Shown: piece by piece, positions 47,419 to 59,519 of the stretch | Layout: every line of letters begins with the position of its first letter | Position numbering within the stretch: the stretch's first letter is position 1 | Source: Allium sativum | Lineage: Eukaryota > Streptophyta > Magnoliopsida > Asparagales > Amaryllidaceae | Length of the DNA stretch: 64,000 bases | Direction: 5' to 3' | NCBI GenBank assembly: GCA_030737875.1 | Contig: CM060919.1 | Location: 802,821,160 to 802,885,159, forward strand | Position numbers and translations under genes: made by a program | Notes under the pieces: generated by a model | Database searches by the model: none | What the model was told of the DNA's origin: nothing | What the model saw: the letters and a program-made list of their open reading frames with translations, nothing else

Positions 47419-50400
47419 TGAAATGACCCATAACTTCCCCGTGAAGGAAAGAGCGGATACTTCGGGAACAACACACAAAAGAACGCAGACATAAGAACAT
47501 TTCCTTGTTTATTACAACAATTATATCAGAATACAAGGATATGCAGAGTATGAATAAATAATACATTCGATAAACATCAGAGATTACAATAAATTACATA
47601 GCAGCGGAAAATAATACAAAACACAACTGAAGGAGATATACGGATACAAAGCTTTCCGAATACCATTCCAGCTGTACACCAGGTTCCTGTGAATATAAAT
47701 CTGCAAATCCAAAACTACTAGCTTCCCGTGTCAAAATAAGGGCACCCAGAGTTTAGGTTAAAATAATAAACTCCAGGTCAGTCATGGGACTGGTGTGAGA
47801 ACCAAAACAGTTATTAATCTTCATTTTAAAGTTCGGTAAATCAAAAGACCATGCTGTATAACACGGAACGGGTTTCCTCCCAAGAATACCAGTGCATAAA
47901 AACAACAGCGCAATGCTAAATAAAGAACAATGAAGCTATTATAAGACCTAGGTCCCATCACACAATGCAACACAAGCCGGAGGATAGGATTTTACCTTAT
48001 AATAGCCAAAGAATGCTTGATACGCTAAATTTCATCTTTTATTATTACTATAAGTGAAAAAAACTACTTCAAATATAAATGTATCAATCATAGGCGGCAT
48101 GGGTACCATATATTATGTCGCCATACTAGTTCTACAATTAAAATCGCAAAATCACGTATTTAGAAATTGGATTTCCATTTGTGAACCGAGGCCAGGGATC
48201 GTCCTCTACCGATTCGAGATTGTCTAGCCCGAGCCTCAGGACCCAGACTCAGGTGGTTCCTTGGAGCAACAGGGCCGGTCCACTCGATGTGGATTAAACT
48301 TAAACCCTGTACAATACGTTTTCCCGCCCTATGGGGCGTAAATGAGCCAACGAATGACTCCATCGGCTCCACACAGTCACCGATATATATCCGAGGCGCC
48401 TTGCAACAACGACAACCACATAAGTCAAACTTGTCAGGGCGTGTCAAACCACTGACGCCACTTCTAGCTAGAAGGAAACGCATGCCCTCCCAGAAGTCCT
48501 CCCCCGTTTCTAGTTCACAACCAGGGTGTGAGGCTCGCGAATTAACGCTACACAAAGCTGTGCCACACAGGCTGTGCTTTGATCATCAACCATAAGACTC
48601 TGCTTTTCAACAGAAGCCTTGATCGTTTGCATCTTAGCATGCCACACAGGCAAACCACTCCATGCAACCAATATCCATCAATCACACAGAATGATATCCA
48701 ATGTCAGACACACAGTCCATTTATAAGTCCGTCCTGGGTCTGAACGAAACCGAAGGCACCTTGTACCTCGCATATCCATCGATCTCCAAGTACGTCTGGG
48801 CGATCACCAACTGATTCCCTCTTCTTGGGTGTACGACCCAATCAAGATCATCAGTAATTACCCAAACGACGTGAAGACCTCTGGTCTTCAACAACCGTCT
48901 TCATCTTCGACTCATCGTCGAATCAATTATTCAGAATAGGATAAACCCGGTCTTTCTAAATAACTCGCGTATATAATAAACAAGTGTTACACAAACACAA
49001 CATACGCCTCATTCCAATTCATCAGTCACTAACCATAAATTAGTAAGAGGATAATTCCCCAAATATTAACCCCGAAGGCCGAAACCAACATCAGATCAAT
49101 ACCCAGGAAACCATTCTTCTTAGCTAACCTGCAGTTAGTTTCTAAACTTCACATTCTTAGGGAAAGGTTCCCATTAATTTTATCAAAGATAAATTCTTTT
49201 AAATTTATTCTTTAATCTTTCTTTGAATATCAATTCAAATTCGTCGGGATTAGCAAACCACACCGAAGTAATCATTTATTTTATTTCCCAATCCCAACCT
49301 ATTCATCCCATGAAGTAAAACTGGTAATACTTCATATCTAACACCACGGTGTTATCGGTAGATTCAATTACTATTTCACGTTCAAATCTAATTAAAGATT
49401 TAACTATCGCCTGGAGAAAAACTGGAGATACTCCATTCTCGACCATTTCAATCTAATTAAAGATTCATTAAAACCCCACTTAGTTTTAATCTTCACAGAA
49501 ATCAATATCCTGTCTTTAACTGGGTTAAAGAACCAATGTCATTTAAAACACGGTTCACTATAAACCCAAAATCACATTTCATTAATTATCGGCTTAAAGA
49601 ACAAGTGTTATTTAAAACGCCGTTCACGATAAACCCAAAAATCAATTCAAATTCAATTCCAATTAAATAACATTTAATTGGTACACTTCATTAAATCTAA
49701 ATAAAAAGATTTAATATTTCTCTCAACTGGGTTTAAGAACAGTGTTACTGAAGACACCATTCACGACAAACCCAAATCACATTTGATATTATATACAAGG
49801 CTCTGAATAGAAAATATATCGGCTTATATTCAATATCAAATTCTACGACCAACAAATATCATATTGGAAATAATGATATTAATATATCTTTCAAATTTCC
49901 ATAACAATATCTGTATAATCACGAAATCCAACATCGAAATATTCCAAAGACAATTTCGATTCACTTCCTTTCCAATTCAATTATTGGAAATTCTGGTTAC
50001 TTTTGAAACCATTTCAAATCCACTTTATTTATTTTAAAAATAAATAGAATAGAATTATAATTCTAGTTCAAAACTAGTTCATTTCGATAAAAATTTATTT
50101 TTATCTTTTCAAAAATGGAATTTTTCATCCCAATTCTTCACAAATCATTTCTTATGATTTTACACAAATTATTACTATTTTTAATAATTTTATCAAGGCC
50201 CGTACAGTCGATTTCCATCAACGGCCATCGAACTGCACTTACAGCGATCTTTTCCAAATTTGATTTGGACATAATTCCAAATCCAACCGTTAGATTTCAA
50301 ATCTCTAATATTCGTTAGAAAGCTCTTTTCGATGCGAACCCAACGGTTCCGGTTTTAGGAGAATCTGACAGTCGGATCTCCCGCAACATCAATTCGAAGT

Positions 50401-51749
50401 CAATGGTCGAAATTCGCGAACTGCCGCAACGCGGCGCGTTCTATTCAGGCCATTATATATATATAATATACATATTATATATATTTCATTGCTTTCCTTT
50501 TAAAACGTATTTTATAAATTGTTTTAAATTCATTTTCAAAACGATTTCAACTTCCTTCCCAAATTCAAATCAAAATCGAATTTTTCAATATAAATTCATT
50601 TTAATTTCATTTCAAATCGATTTCAATTCAATTTCAATTCATTTCGATTTAATTCGAATTTCAATTCATTTCAATTTCAAATCTATTCAATTTAATTTGA
50701 ATTTCAATTCATTTCAATTTAATTCGAATTTCAATTCATTCAATTTAATTCGAATTTCAATTCATTTCAATTTCAAATCTATTCTATTTAATTCGAATTT
50801 CAATTCATTTCAATTTAATTCGAATTTCAATTCATTTCAATTTAATTTGAATTTCAAATCATTTCAATTTCAAATCTATTCAATTTAATTCTAATTTCAA
50901 TTTAATTCGAATTTTGAAATCACTTTCAATATTCATTGGAAAATGAATAAAATCGATATAAATATCGTTCACGTCAAAATGGCGTCAATCTACTCAACAC
51001 GGCTTTTATTCAACACATGAATGTTTATTCTATTCAACACATGAATATTTTTAAATTCAACATATGAATTTATTTTCTATATTGGAATGAGACCCAATCA
51101 ATTACCATATAATGTTAATTATATGGATTTTGTACAATACATGTATATTATAGCAATGATAAATAATCAACCATCATCCAAAGTGCACCACACAACTGCA
51201 TAAGCATTAAATATAAATATTTAACGCTTATAACAACCTGTCAATCAATTGATCGACATACAACTAATTATTGGGATTAGTGTATGTCATATATCATCCC
51301 AATACCCGTGTGGGGTTTCAATCAATCAAACACAGATTTTATTTGTGCAATTAGGCGATGTGTAGAATTTATCGTCCCAATCAATATCAATCAAATCAGT
51401 GTATATAAACAAATTGTTGATTTGTTTATAAATATTTATTTTATATACACGTTAAAAATCATATTTTTAACTATAAAATATTTTCCACTATAAAATATTT
51501 TATTTCTTTTCACATCACACAATCAAATTTCACAACAAAACAACCAAACAAACAAGTCATCCATGGTCTGTGGATGACGGGTGTCGGGTGCTACTAAACA
51601 CCATCTGCATCCTAGTGTATAATTCAACTAGATATAAATTTAAAAGTGAGGAGTTCTCACCGACTAGCTAAACCAAACGCCACGACTCTTCATATGTAGA
51701 AATCTTCGTCATGCTCGCCTTTTGTCAATTTCACTGTCCGTAGCCACTA

Positions 51750-52125
51750 CATATATAAAAATCATATTTTTTATATTGTTGTTATGTATATAAAAATCAC
51801 ATTTTTATTCGGCTACTATATAGATAAAAATTCTATTTTTACCTTGCTACTAATATAATAAAAATTATATTTTTATTACTCTACATGAATAAAAATCATA
51901 TTTTTATTCTTCCTATGATATAAAGATCGAATTTTTATCTTACTACACTTATAAAAATTATATTTTTAACCTTTCTATAATATAAAAATCATATTTTTAT
52001 TCTTTCTATAATATAAAAATCATATTTTTATTCTTTTTATAATATAAAAATCATATTTTTATTCTTTCTATAATATAAAAATCATATTTTTATATTGCTA
52101 CTTCAATAAAGATCACATCTTTATC
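51750..52125. repeat. Hairpin array in B LTR3, about 12 units
   Basis: Same unit as at 37330, with the most copies of the three LTRs. Confidence 0.88.
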
Positions 52126-52386
52126 TTCACTTTATATGTATATAAAAATTGAATTTTTTCTTCACATTCATATATAGATAAATCTAATTTTTACTGCTAT
52201 GAAAACATTACCAAAAATCCAATCTTTATCGCATATAAAACCATAGCTTTTATATTCAGATAAATCTGATTTTTCTTTTCATATAAAAACCTATGCTTTT
52301 TTATAAAAATCATACCTTTATATTTTATGAAATGTTATTAAAACTGAAAATAAAACAATTATATTAAAAACTCACGGTTTTTGCAT

Positions 52387-52745
52387 TGAAGCGGAGGAGG
52401 GGTGGGCTTTCCCTCTCGGCGGCATGGTTTCAAATGGCACCTGTGGGGTGGCGGGCGCTTGACTAGCGGCGGTGGCTAGGGTTTGGCGTTTGGGCCTTCA
52501 TGGAAGAGGAGGGAAGGGAGTGAAAGCAGATCGAAGGGGGTTTTGGGGGGGGGGGGGGGGTGTCGATTTGGGGGATGCTCGAAGAGCGAAGGGCGGCTGG
52601 GGGTTTTCGGTGGAGGGAGAGGGGGTTTGGGGGGGATCGCTGCCAGCGGCGAAGGAAGCGGGCGGTGCTCAGCTTCCATTCCTCGTCGCCTCTCTCTCTC
52701 TCTCTTTTTTTTCTGGTATGAGCGTTGACTTCAAAGAAGAGGGGG
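52387..52745 (-). promoter_or_regulatory. GC-rich island of B LTR3
   Basis: Third copy of the island. It is the most rearranged by G-run changes and a small insertion (GAAGGGAGTGAAAG-like). The GTGAGT edge is at 52375-52370. Confidence 0.55.
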
Positions 52746-53647
52746 GTGTTATTATAATTATTTTATTTTATTTTAGATCTTAAAAAGTTACTTTTTATTT
52801 CGAACTCGAAATCAAACCCACCGACTGTCATTCATAGCTAATTACCCCCATTCCGAACACAATGGGATATGTATCACAGGCTGATTCGATGGTTTTGATC
52901 ATTTTTCGTCAAAATCAAAATATAACTCTATATATGAATTTTAACGCACATTTCAATTTACCGGGGTCACATACGGACTTTAAAAATTCCCGAAAAATAT
53001 TTTCTAGCTTCGTATTGACGATACAGTCCTAACCAAACTAATTTCGTCAAATTCTGAGACCGTTTGAAAAATGGCCATTTTCCAGTCGACTAAAATCAAC
53101 TGAAACTGGTCAAACGCGTTTTCCTTTGCCACGCTCACATATTGATTCGAAAAATTACGAATTTTGAAACCTAGCAATAATTTGACATCACGGATCCAAC
53201 AAAAGTGGTTTCGTTGAAAACCGAGGTCGTTTGCAAAATTCCCATTTTTAAGGGCCAGAATTCCATAGCGACTATTCTAAATTTTCAACTGGGCATAACT
53301 TTTGATTCCCGCTATGAAATTTCAATTTTTCGGATTCGTTGGAAAGATATTCTCATATATATTCAAATACTTTTGGTTTCACTAAAATCCGGTTTATTTT
53401 GAACCCGGTACATTCATTTGAAATTTGAAATAGAATTATCGAACTTCCGCGCCATTTTCAATTCCTTTTATAATTATACATAAATATTTATATTCTAACG
53501 AAGACGTATATAAATATATACGTTCTAATTCTATTCAAAATAAATTTCTCGTCGATATTATTTAAAATAATCATTTTAAATATTCAAAATACACTAAATT
53601 TGCCAAAATAAAAATATTTAGTTGGCCCAGATTTTCGGGTTATTACA

Positions 53648-53652
53648 TTTAC
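53648..53652. repeat. Right target duplication TTTAC of the B array
   Basis: Matches 32995-32999. Confidence 0.9.
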
Positions 53653-55305
53653 TCACCTGATTTTAATTGCAGACCCGATACAATTTTAATTGATTTGAAT
53701 AGACCCAAAACATTCCAAATCACTTCGAAAGCATAGTCTATGTCCTTACGAATCCAACGTAGTGTGTTTCTGTAATAATTGATATCATATGATATAGGTA
53801 TACCCTTTTTATTTATTTTATAGTTGCTATTTGTATTAAAATAAATTTTAAACTGTATTAAAATTAATTGCCTTACTGCAATGCATATCCAGTCCCAATC
53901 ATGCCTAGACAACTCTTCCATCGACTGTCTAGGCAACTACATAACAGGCCATACATTGTCACCTGCTTCACCTTGCGCTTTCTTCCATGAAGCCTTAAAC
54001 TGAAACCACCAATTTCTTCATCGTTGCTTCATCCTTCCAACCATCATCAATAGAGTGAACTCGCACCCCCAATGAGTTGCGACTCCTATGAAATCGAGCA
54101 CTACAACAGGAGTACAATAGTTTTATTCACCAAAATCCCTTAAACTCCTGCTACCGATTCCTTTCACCACCACAAACACTCGTCAATCACCTCAACCTTC
54201 CAACTAGCAAAAGCTCGACCTTTACTGTTATTCGAGACCTGAAACTCGCGATGATGCCGAATGCAACATCACGATCTCGTTATCCCATCGTACCGCCTTC
54301 TAGTACCCACGAGATCCACCTTGAACCCCAATCGATCTTTAGAACTCCCGAACCTCGTAACCTAGCTCGCGTTGATTGATTCGAGCAATTTCAGCTTGCA
54401 TCGCAGAGGCTTGAAGGGAAAGAATAAGGCAACAACCATTTTTATTTTGAGCTTTCGATTTTCTTTGTTTTGGTTTTACAATAAAAAAGGAAGGGATTTA
54501 AGAACAAGGGGTTGGCTTTGATTGTGCAGAATGAAGTGGCAAAGTAAGGAGACGCGGTTTTAAAGAAGGGAGGTGCAACTTCATTTGTTTCGAATTTATG
54601 AGGGATGATATTTTCACGATGGATTCCATTGTTTTGAGAACGAAAACCAGAAGAGAAATTAGAGAGAGAGAGGTCACGATTTTATAGAAGAGTGAGGGAA
54701 CCTGACGTACTAAAGCCATTTAAGGGATGTTGGCAAAAGTACAAGCAAATCCCTTTTTATTTTATTTAAAAAGATTTTCCCATTAATTTGATTTGATTTC
54801 GTATTTAATACGATTTGATATAAAGGGATTTTTATTCTTTTTAAATAGATTTCGATTAGATTTCGAGATTATCCACAATCAAATATCTCGCGGTCCATTA
54901 ATATAAATCACGAACCGCTATTCTAGCGTATCAACCGACATTAAAATGTAATAACACTATTATGAACTGAACCGTAAATATTTTGAAATTTAATTTCAAT
55001 GTATATACCATATTAAATTAGTATAAATTAAATTCGAAAACCACAAATTCTTTGATAATAAATTATTATTTATCATCGTATATATCAGATAAAATTTCTA
55101 CTTACCATCTAAATCGTTTTGATTCAGTTTTCAACTTCGATTTCAATTATATTTCGAATTACAATAATTCAATATATTCTAAATTAAATTATATTCGATT
55201 ATTAAATTGATAAGTCAATAAAAAAATTAATTTATATTATCAGCTATATATTTAAAACCATATTAAATATTTAAAATTAATCAACCAAAAATCCGGGTCG
55301 TTACA
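53653..55305 (-). repeat. A 3' LTR, proximal part (1653 bp)
   Basis: It continues the LTR after the B array. It ends on the plus strand GGTCGTTACA, which is TGTAACGACC at the LTR start in element sense. About 880 bases from that start, a GC-richer leader-like block (about 53930-54480) sits near a GA/CT run (54655-54675), at a position comparable to the GC island of family B. Confidence 0.8.
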
Positions 55306-55322
55306 TTCTTCCCCCCTAAAAG
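55306..55322 (-). promoter_or_regulatory. Polypurine tract of A
   Basis: The minus strand reads CTTTTAGGGGGGAAGAA directly before the TGTAACGACC LTR start. Confidence 0.85.
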
Positions 55323-56413
55323 AATTTCATCCTCGAAATTACTAAGGTAGCAAAAATGGTACAAACCTATTTACTTTTCAAAATCAATTTATGTTGAACT
55401 TAACATTTTATATTTCCACAACTTTAATTCACCAAAACATTTGGTTTTTCCTTCATATGGCACCCTGTATATGTTTACGTTCATTTAGTCCGATTGATCT
55501 ATAATTAATATATTCACATCAAATTCATATTCATTCAAATTGATTCTAGATCAATTTATTCACTTCGATCCATTTAACTAAAGTTAATTTTAATTTTTCG
55601 GGTTTTTATTTCAAATCCTTCTGAAATCAATAAATATGTACATATATTTATTTCCACTTCAAATTCAAAACATTTGAATTTTCAAACCAACTTGTTTTCT
55701 TTCAAACAAATTTCCTTCAAAAACTTTTCTAAGGTAGCAATCCATCACTTAGATATTTGAAAATGAACACTGATGACGTTGTAGTCATCATCAGAATTAT
55801 TTCCCAGCCACTGAAGTGAGTTCAGTGCTTTAACACTTTCAAAATCCATTCAAAATTGATTTTGATTCAAAAATCCTTCTAGAACAAAGCTATATTATTT
55901 TAATATACATCGAAAATATTTTTCCAAACACCCGGTATTTAAATTTCAAACTCTGATTTAAATCCAATTCCAGTTCATCTCATTTGTATATTTCATTCAT
56001 ATACAAATTTTGTTTTGGTTATATATAACCATTCCAATTATTTTATAATCTAATTTGATTATAATATTAAAATCCAACGCATCCATATATTATAATAATT
56101 TCAGAAAAATTATTCTTTTTCTATCGAAATAGAATTTTGAGTAAAATTATTTCATTTACCCACTTAAAACAATATTGTGTCAAATTTTTCTGTTCAAATA
56201 TTTAGAAATTCTTATCGACTTCATGGCGTCCTACGATTCGATCAGAATTCATAAACCACTCATCAGACAAGTCAACACAATATAAAACAAATTTTTATAT
56301 CAATTAACAAATACGTGCTATCGTATATATACACTCAACTCATTCTAGGGTGCTACTGACCCTATCTCTAATGAGCACAACCCCACCAAAGCCTAGGTAT
56401 TCGCTCAACCTAA

Positions 56414-56425
56414 GCTCTGATACCA
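56414..56425 (-). promoter_or_regulatory. Second PBS-like site in A
   Basis: The minus strand reads TGGTATCAGAGC, a full match to the initiator tRNA-Met complement, 216 bases inside the functional-looking site. Its spacing from the leader hairpin (about 50 bases) equals that of D1. Confidence 0.7.
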
Positions 56426-56629
56426 ACTATAAATGGTCTAGGCTTTTCAACCATCAACCAGTGGCCTACACTGCCACCATGTCTTTACAAGGATACCTTA
56501 GAACTGCATTTACGGCCAGCCTCTCGAATCGACCAACCCTCATTATCGGGACATGTAGGGGTAAGAGTCTCCCGTCCACCACCGAACGCGAAGCGAGAAC
56601 CCCTATCATGCGTACCAATTAAGCAACTA

Positions 56630-56641
56630 GCTCTGATACCA
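56630..56641 (-). promoter_or_regulatory. PBS of A adjoining the 5' LTR
   Basis: TGGTATCAGAGC on the minus strand, two bases from the LTR end. Confidence 0.85.
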
Positions 56642-56643
56642 AC

Positions 56644-59519
56644 TGTAACGGCCCGCAAATCCGTACTATCTGAGTTGACTAATAACACCACACGTCCAAC
56701 CCAAATTGCAAAGAAATACGAATCATTATTAGAAAGAAGTTAGAAGATGAGAAATAGAAAGAAAGAAATATTAGAATAGAAGAAAACACGATCACAAACT
56801 CACAGCGGAACAAATAAAATATATTAGGTAACATAAACTTTGAAATACAATTCAGTAACTTTATACACATACCATCATCAGAGCATAACAGTTATTTCTG
56901 GAACAGTAATAAACACCTGTTTCTAGATACGAACATGGTACACAGCGGAATATATGATAGTCTATAGTGAACTGGTGAAGCCTCCTGCTTCAACTCTTCC
57001 AAGTGAATCTGTAAAATCCTGACTACTTGACTGCCCGTACAAATTTGGGCACCCAAGAGTTTAGGGAAAACAAACAAAATAAACTCTGGGTCAGTCATGG
57101 GACTGGTGTGAGTAAACTTCAACCGTTTGTTTAACTTTCAAAATCCTTTCGAAAGAAAAGATAATAGTAAGACCATCCCACACATAAACATGGACGGTTT
57201 TTACCTTACTATAACCCAAAACACTTTGATATGAAAATCCAATTATATTATAATAGCGTCTAAATCAAATAAATAACAATCTAGCGGAATGCTTGCATCT
57301 CACGCTCCATATATAATATAAAATCAAAAACCGCAGGGCGCTTATTGGAGATTGGATTTCCAACATGACAAGGTATGGAACTACCTTCCGATAGTGTATC
57401 TCTAGAGGGGAATACACTAGGTTCAACAAGAACATCTTGCAACATTGCCCACACATGACCGACCACTCATTTTGCTTGAGTGTATCGAATGTATATCACC
57501 AACGGTTGGGATCAGCAACCGTTCCCCGAAAAGGGATAGCATCGATAGATTAAAGAAATAAATGGAATTTCTCTAGATAGGTGATTATACACTCTAATGG
57601 GAGCGACCCACATAGCCATGCTGCATGCCCGATTTTTATCATTCCCCGGTTGTTGAGGCCTGAGGCTACGATTTCTTATCATTCATTGATAGCACAATCA
57701 CTTTGAATGCCACATTGTCAGATCCGTAAATCACTAATTGATTTGCACAAATATATTCTGGATATTATGCTAAGAGAATAAGTTCTCCACCACCATATAT
57801 ATCTATACCAAACAACATGTGCGATCATTGGAAATACTCTGTCAGACATTCGTCCATATACGTTCGTTCTGGGATTGAACGAAACCGAAGGCACTATTTC
57901 CGTTAATGGAAAAAGCAATTGCACTTTACTCCGTCTTCGATTACCTTCATATAATCTGATTCGCAACGCAAATGCCAATACGGAGTGGTTCTCGGATAAT
58001 AATCCAATCGGTCTCTCCATATTGACAACGATATTGGCAAACACTTCGATAGTCGGTTATTTAACTATCGAAGAAAAACAAACATCCATTCAAACATAAA
58101 ACAATCACTGGGCCCCTTAATTAATATTTTATTAATTAAATCACTTCTCCATTTCCTTGTCAATATTTGTTAACCAAATATTTTCAATTATCATCTCGGC
58201 CTCTTACGCTATTTGGAGAACATTTCCAAATATCAACTTCTTTTATTTTCTATGTTTAGAAATTATCTTTTATTTATAATTGGAAAACATTCCAATTACT
58301 TATCTCTTTCACGACCGTTCATTTCTACACTCAGGAAATATTTATTTATTATATTTCCAAAATTTACACTTACTTGGGTTAAAACGAATGTTGTGTAAAA
58401 CGTTGTTATGACAACCCAAAATACTGCATTCAACTAAACTCTTTTAAACATTTATCTTCGAGATTGAATCATCCTATTTATCGATTAAAAATGAAATCAA
58501 TCAAGTTGGGGTTTAATTACTTCTCAGACCTTGACCGAAAACATCCTCAACATCAAAATAGATAAGACCACTATTCTCGAATAATCAACATCATATTAAA
58601 CCACTTATCCATATCTTTTAAACATGCACACTCTCTTTCTATTTTTATCAGATTAAATTTATTGATTTCCTTTTTGTTTATAACATTTTGTTTTAATTCC
58701 GTTTCCTTATCGAGTTCTATATATATTGATATATAGATTTTAAATTATCAAATTTTCCTAAAAATATTCTAACTCCTTAAATTTCCAGAAAATTTCGCCA
58801 TAACCTCTTTTGTTACGGCAAATAGTACAACCATCAACTTGCCTCTCTAGGCCCTTTCCATTCAAAAAGAAAATCAAAAAGCCAAGTGGCTTGCTGATTC
58901 GGCGCATAAAACCTCACATGGAATTTGAACGTGTACCTTTTTGTCAGGCACTAAATCTGTAAACTTCATACACTTCATATACTTAATTCCGTACCTATCT
59001 AACACACATGTGTCCATTTCTAATTTATTTCAACTCAACCCATTCATTTTTAATTCAACTCGCTAATTAATCTTTTTATTAGCTCTTTTGCCCATTCCAC
59101 TTTAGATTTGAACATACCATGTTTAATTATCATTTTATCTTGCTTATGAATTAATTTAATTCTATTTTGACTCAAGTTCCATATTCAATTTTGAATAAAA
59201 ATTCTTAAATCTCCTTTACTTATTCAATGTCAATTTTCATATCGAATTCCGATTAACTATTTATTCTTCAAACTAGTCAAATCTATTTAATAACTAAAAT
59301 CATTTCACTTACTTCACTGGAGTTCATATTTATTTTATATCTCCAGTCTGGATTTTTCTAATGGCAATTCGTATTTTATTTCTTTAAAATCCTTTTATTT
59401 ATTTAAATAAACCATTATGGCTTTATAATGGTTCTAGCGCTGTTTTCTGAAAATTTGATTTTTACTTAACTCAAAATCTGTTCGACGAAATCCAGATTTT
59501 TCTCTTCCATTAGAAAACT
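56644..59519 (-). repeat. A 5' LTR, partial (2876 bp)
   Basis: It begins TGTAACGGCCCGC on the plus strand and matches 28420 to about 31308. It carries the double hairpin at 57046-57112. C3 inserts at 59520, and AAACT (59515-59519) is the expected left duplication. Confidence 0.85.

Larger units (their letters stand above)
33000..53647 (-). mobile_element. Family B tandem array: LTR-internal-LTR-internal-LTR, 20.6 kb
   Basis: Three LTRs of 6161, 6154 and 6229 bp are separated by two internal regions of 1049 and 1055 bp. Each internal region has a polypurine tract at its left end and a PBS at its right end, so all units are minus strand. One 5-bp duplication pair surrounds the whole array. No protein-coding capacity is visible. 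Known LARD and TR-GAG/TRIM-type elements are also non-coding, but I know of few with LTRs six times the internal length. Confidence 0.9.
47419..53647 (-). repeat. B LTR3 (6229 bp)
   Basis: Plus-strand TGAAATGACCC...GGGTTATTACA. It has the double hairpin (47740-47799), a 12-unit hairpin array (51750-52125) and a GC island (52387-52745) containing a long G-run near 52545-52560 and several private indels. Confidence 0.88.
55306..56643 (-). mobile_element. A internal region (1338 bp, non-coding)
   Basis: It lies between polypurine tract and PBS. No gag or pol phrase was found in any frame. It shows a hairpin TGATGAC/GTCATCA (about 55769-55794), a leader hairpin TAGGGT/ACCCTA (56346-56364) and two PBS-like sites (56414-56425 and 56630-56641). 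The 90-codon plus frame at 56350 is on the antisense strand and unlikely to be coding. Confidence 0.75.
28420..59519 (-). mobile_element. Element A: minus-strand retrotransposon with about 6.2-kb LTRs and 1.3-kb internal region
   Basis: In element order: 5' LTR (59519 down to 56644, interrupted by C3), PBS (56641-56630), internal region (56643-55306), polypurine tract (55322-55306), 3' LTR (55305-53653 and 32999-28420, split by the B array). No protein is recognisable anywhere, so this is a non-autonomous, LARD-like element. Some of the 5' LTR lies beyond the window. Orientation follows from the PBS and polypurine tract. Confidence 0.82.

Noticed and set aside
56350..56622. 90-codon plus frame in the A internal region
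   Set aside because: Antisense to the element, spans the PBS-like site and leader hairpin, and has no recognisable motif.
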